Assembly (NCBI RefSeq): GCF_025362475.1
Contig: NZ_JANYGH010000031.1
Location: 1 to 64,000 of the forward strand
Source of the DNA: Mucilaginibacter sp.
Lineage (GTDB): Bacteria > Bacteroidota > Bacteroidia > Sphingobacteriales > Sphingobacteriaceae
DNA: 64,000 nt
Direction of reading: 5' to 3'
Part shown: positions 61,806 through 64,000 of the stretch, piece after piece
Position numbering within the stretch: the stretch's first letter is position 1
Layout of the letters: every line of letters starts with the position of its first letter
Program-made: the position numbers and the translations under genes
Notes under the pieces: model-generated
Database searches by the model: none
What the model was told of the DNA's origin: nothing
What the model saw: the letters and a program-made list of their open reading frames with translations, nothing else

Positions 61806-63053
61806 TTAATTAGTACGTATGGCTTCAACGGGGTCGAGCCTGGAGGCAAAATATGCAGGAATAATTCCCGATACCACACCAATCCCAATAGAATAGCTTA
61901 AACCAATGATAATATTTTTAGCTCCAAGTATTACCTGTACATCAAATACAGCTTTTATACCAAATGTTAAAAAATAAACCATTAAAAGCCCTACCAGCCC
62001 CCCCATTATACAAAGCGCTATGGATTCAATTAAAAACTGCAATAATATAAAATAGTTTTTAGCGCCCAACGATTTTTGAATACCAATAATGTTTGTACGT
62101 TCTTTTACCGATACAAACATGATATTGGCAATACCAAACCCACCAACCAGCATCGAAAATAATCCTATAATAAAACCGCCCTTGTTTAATACATTAAAAA
62201 CGATATCCAGCTGTTGCGTTAACATGGTAGTACGGTTAAGCGCGAAGTTATCTTCAACACCCGGCCTAAGGCTTCTGATAGAACGCATTAAACCCCTTAC
62301 CTCGCTTTCAACATCATCTGTTGGTATTCCCGCCTTACCCCTTACAATAATGGATGGACGGTAATTTTCATTCTGAATATCTATCAGGTTATGGGCAAAA
62401 TTGAGCGGCAGTAAAACCTCCTTGTCGGTTGATATGCCCAGCATATCCTTACCCTGTTTTGAAAACACGCCAACTACGGTTACATAACAGCCCATTACCT
62501 TTATTTGCTTACCAATAGCATCGCCGCCCGGGAAAAGGTTTTGGGCTATATCATAACCAATATCTGTTATGGGAGCACCTGTTTTTGATTCAATGCCGGT
62601 AAAGTACCTACCTTGTGCAAAATCAAAATTCCAGGTTTTATCATGATCCTGTGATGCCGCATCTATCTGCGCGCCATCAACAGTGTTGCTTTTATATTTA
62701 ATGGTACGGTTATCAATACTTATCTCGTATGATAGTGCTTCGGCAGTTTGGCTGCGGCGCGAAAGTTCATTAAAATCTTTAAGTTTAGATACCGGCCTTT
62801 GCAGGTATTTCCACCATGGAAAATCGCTACCGCCTACCCAGGGCCATTTTTCAACGTAGATACTATTATTGCCCAGCTTATTAACGCTGCTCTGCAAATT
62901 ATTGCGCAAAGTATCAACCGCCGAAAATACCGCTATAATAGTAAATATGCCTATAGTAACACCCAGCAATGAAAGCGTTGTACGGATTTTGTTTTGCCTT
63001 AGCGCATCATAAGCAAACAAAAAGCTTTCCCCTAAAAGTTTTAAAAACAGCAT
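61806..63053 (-). CDS. MacB/FtsX-type ABC transporter permease
   Basis: A 415-residue inner-membrane protein. The N-terminal helix (ALRQNKIRTTLSLLGVTIGIFTIIAVF) leads to a large periplasmic MacB_PCD domain (about 50-265; QSSVNKLGNNSIYVEKWPW). Three helices of the FtsX part follow (IIGLFSMLVGGFGIANIMFVSV, LLQFLIESIALCIMGG, and IGIGVVSGIIPAYFASRLDPVEAIR). It would need a separate ATPase, which is not near. It is transcribed with the DUF3347 lipoprotein gene directly downstream. The substrate is unknown. Confidence 0.92.
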   Translation of the reverse strand: MLFLKLLGESFLFAYDALRQNKIRTTLSLLGVTIGIFTIIAVFSAVDTLRNNLQSSVNKLGNNSIYVEKWPWVGGSDFPWWKYLQRPVSKLKDFNELSRRSQTAEALSYEISIDNRTIKYKSNTVDGAQIDAASQDHDKTWNFDFAQGRYFTGIESKTGAPITDIGYDIAQNLFPGGDAIGKQIKVMGCYVTVVGVFSKQGKDMLGISTDKEVLLPLNFAHNLIDIQNENYRPSIIVRGKAGIPTDDVESEVRGLMRSIRSLRPGVEDNFALNRTTMLTQQLDIVFNVLNKGGFIIGLFSMLVGGFGIANIMFVSVKERTNIIGIQKSLGAKNYFILLQFLIESIALCIMGGLVGLLMVYFLTFGIKAVFDVQVILGAKNIIIGLSYSIGIGVVSGIIPAYFASRLDPVEAIRTN

Positions 63054-63256
63054 AAACTTATTTTGATTTCAATGGTTATCACACTGCGTTTTGCTCATTG
63101 CAAAACAGCAAATAAAGATCAAATTATACCCGGTTGAATATTTTTATTTTTAGACTATATTGCCATGCATAAGTTACAGTATTTTAATATTAAACTTAAC
63201 AATTAATAAAACACAATCACCCTTAAAAAAATCGGTGAAAATAACAAAAAAATTCA

Positions 63257-63264
63257 TACATTTG
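63257..63264 (+). promoter_or_regulatory. Candidate -7 element of queA
   Basis: TACATTTG, a perfect TAnnTTTG match, ends 27 bases before the queA ATG at 63291. No -33 TTG is seen at the right distance. Confidence 0.5.
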
Positions 63265-63290
63265 CGCCCTGAAAATTCATATACATAAAC

Positions 63291-64000
63291 ATGAAATTAT
63301 CTCAATTTAAATTCAATTTACCAGATTCATTAATCGCACACAACCCTTCAACAACCCGCGACGAAGCCCGCCTAATGGTTTTACACAAGGATTCTGGCAA
63401 AATTGAGCATAAAATATTTAAAGACGTACTTGATTATTTTGATGATAAGGATGTTATGATCCTTAACAATACTAAAGTATTTCCGGCTCGTTTATATGGA
63501 AATAAAGAAAAAACAGGCGCAACCATTGAGGTTTTTTTACTACGCGAGTTAAACAAAGAGCTCCGTTTATGGGATGTACTGGTTGATCCGGCACGTAAAA
63601 TACGCGTTGGTAACAAATTATACTTTGGTGATGACGACCTGTTAATTGCCGAAGTTGTTGATAACACTACTTCACGTGGACGTACCATCCGCTTTTTGTT
63701 TGATGGCACCGACGAAGAATTCCGCCGTAATGTGGAGATCCTTGGTGAAACACCGTTACCAAAATACATAAAACGTAAAGCTACAGCCGAAGATAAAGAG
63801 CGTTATCAAACCATTTTTGCTAAGCATGAAGGTGCTGTTGCCGCCCCTACTGCCGGCTTACACTTTAGCCGCGAGCTAATGAAACGCCTTGAATTAAAAG
63901 GTGTTGAATTTGCCGAGGTTACCCTGCACGTTGGTTTAGGTACTTTTCGCCCGGTTGAGGTTGAAGATTTAACCAAGCACAAAATGGATTCTGAGCAATT
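63291..64000 (+). CDS. queA: tRNA preQ1(34) SAM ribosyltransferase-isomerase, 3' truncated by window edge
   Basis: Transfers and isomerises the ribosyl group of SAM onto preQ1 in tRNA to make epoxyqueuosine. The first 236 or so residues are in the window of about 350. Seen: [19 protein letters not shown], the family motifs [53 protein letters not shown], and [13 protein letters not shown]. The stop is beyond the window. It has its own promoter and is divergent from the MacB-like permease gene. Confidence 0.96.
   Translation, partial: MKLSQFKFNLPDSLIAHNPSTTRDEARLMVLHKDSGKIEHKIFKDVLDYFDDKDVMILNNTKVFPARLYGNKEKTGATIEVFLLRELNKELRLWDVLVDPARKIRVGNKLYFGDDDLLIAEVVDNTTSRGRTIRFLFDGTDEEFRRNVEILGETPLPKYIKRKATAEDKERYQTIFAKHEGAVAAPTAGLHFSRELMKRLELKGVEFAEVTLHVGLGTFRPVEVEDLTKHKMDSEQ

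Noticed and set aside
1..64000. tRNA, rRNA, riboswitch, phage or transposase genes
   Set aside because: No cloverleaf, conserved rRNA block, known riboswitch core or transposase motif was recognised on reading. A covariance-model scan was not possible here and would be the decisive test.

Overview
The window is about 64 kb of a Bacteroidota chromosome. The best fit is the family Sphingobacteriaceae, with Mucilaginibacter or a close relative as the likely genus; the genus is an inference from gene content and protein style, not from a marker gene. Supporting signs seen directly are a SusC/SusD/SusE outer-membrane set, SpII lipoproteins with short lipoboxes, promoters with the Bacteroidota -7 element TAnnTTTG, few Shine-Dalgarno sequences, AT-rich spacers, and interspersed palindromic repeats. 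No rRNA, tRNA, phage, transposase or CRISPR array was seen. Both ends cut genes: galK at the left and queA at the right.

Layout. 1-4.7 kb: galK (3' part), a TrmH-type methyltransferase, a YdeI-like protein, an ArsR-SRPBCC pair behind a two-palindrome promoter, and a Crp/Fnr regulator followed by an AhpD-like protein. 4.7-15 kb: PEP carboxylase, a FUSC membrane protein, an aldo/keto reductase, a hybrid histidine kinase, an AraC regulator, a DUF983 protein and small membrane or lipoproteins. 15-21.4 kb: an ABC exporter, a HAD phosphatase, a biotin carboxylase, a zinc-ribbon protein, a diheme cytochrome c and an SDR. 21.4-25.6 kb: an exported orphan Hint-domain protein beside two Tat-exported enzymes, a HisC-like aminotransferase and a flavin amine oxidase, with spacers that carry a dispersed repeat. 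25.9-35.4 kb: a Gly-rich exported protein, threonine aldolase, an aldo/keto reductase, an aspartyl-protease-like protein, an acyltransferase, an Lrp-EamA pair, a lone ABC ATPase and a YdjC-type deacetylase. 35.5-50 kb: a CheB-CheR-PAS-kinase fusion, an acetyltransferase, DUF2809 and MpaB-like proteins, a CDF metal transporter, a Pro-rich secreted protein, PpnP, YbjQ, small lipoproteins and RecQ. 50-56.4 kb: a small glycan-uptake locus, with a CBM48-esterase divergent from susC-susD-susE and a 26-bp LacI-type palindrome between them. 56.5-64 kb: citrate synthase, a second hybrid kinase with four PAS-like domains, a DUF3347 lipoprotein with a MacB-like permease, and the start of queA.

How the genes work together. 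Most of the window is housekeeping and general physiology (anaplerosis and TCA entry by Ppc and GltA, acyl-CoA carboxylation, tRNA modification) mixed with local regulator-target pairs whose operators can be read in the DNA: ArsR, Crp/Fnr, AraC and Lrp. The clearest functional unit is the Sus locus, which looks built for an alpha-glucan but has no glycoside hydrolase here. The least explained is the Hint, Tat-aminotransferase and Tat-oxidase neighbourhood. All functions are read from sequence motifs; no database search was run.
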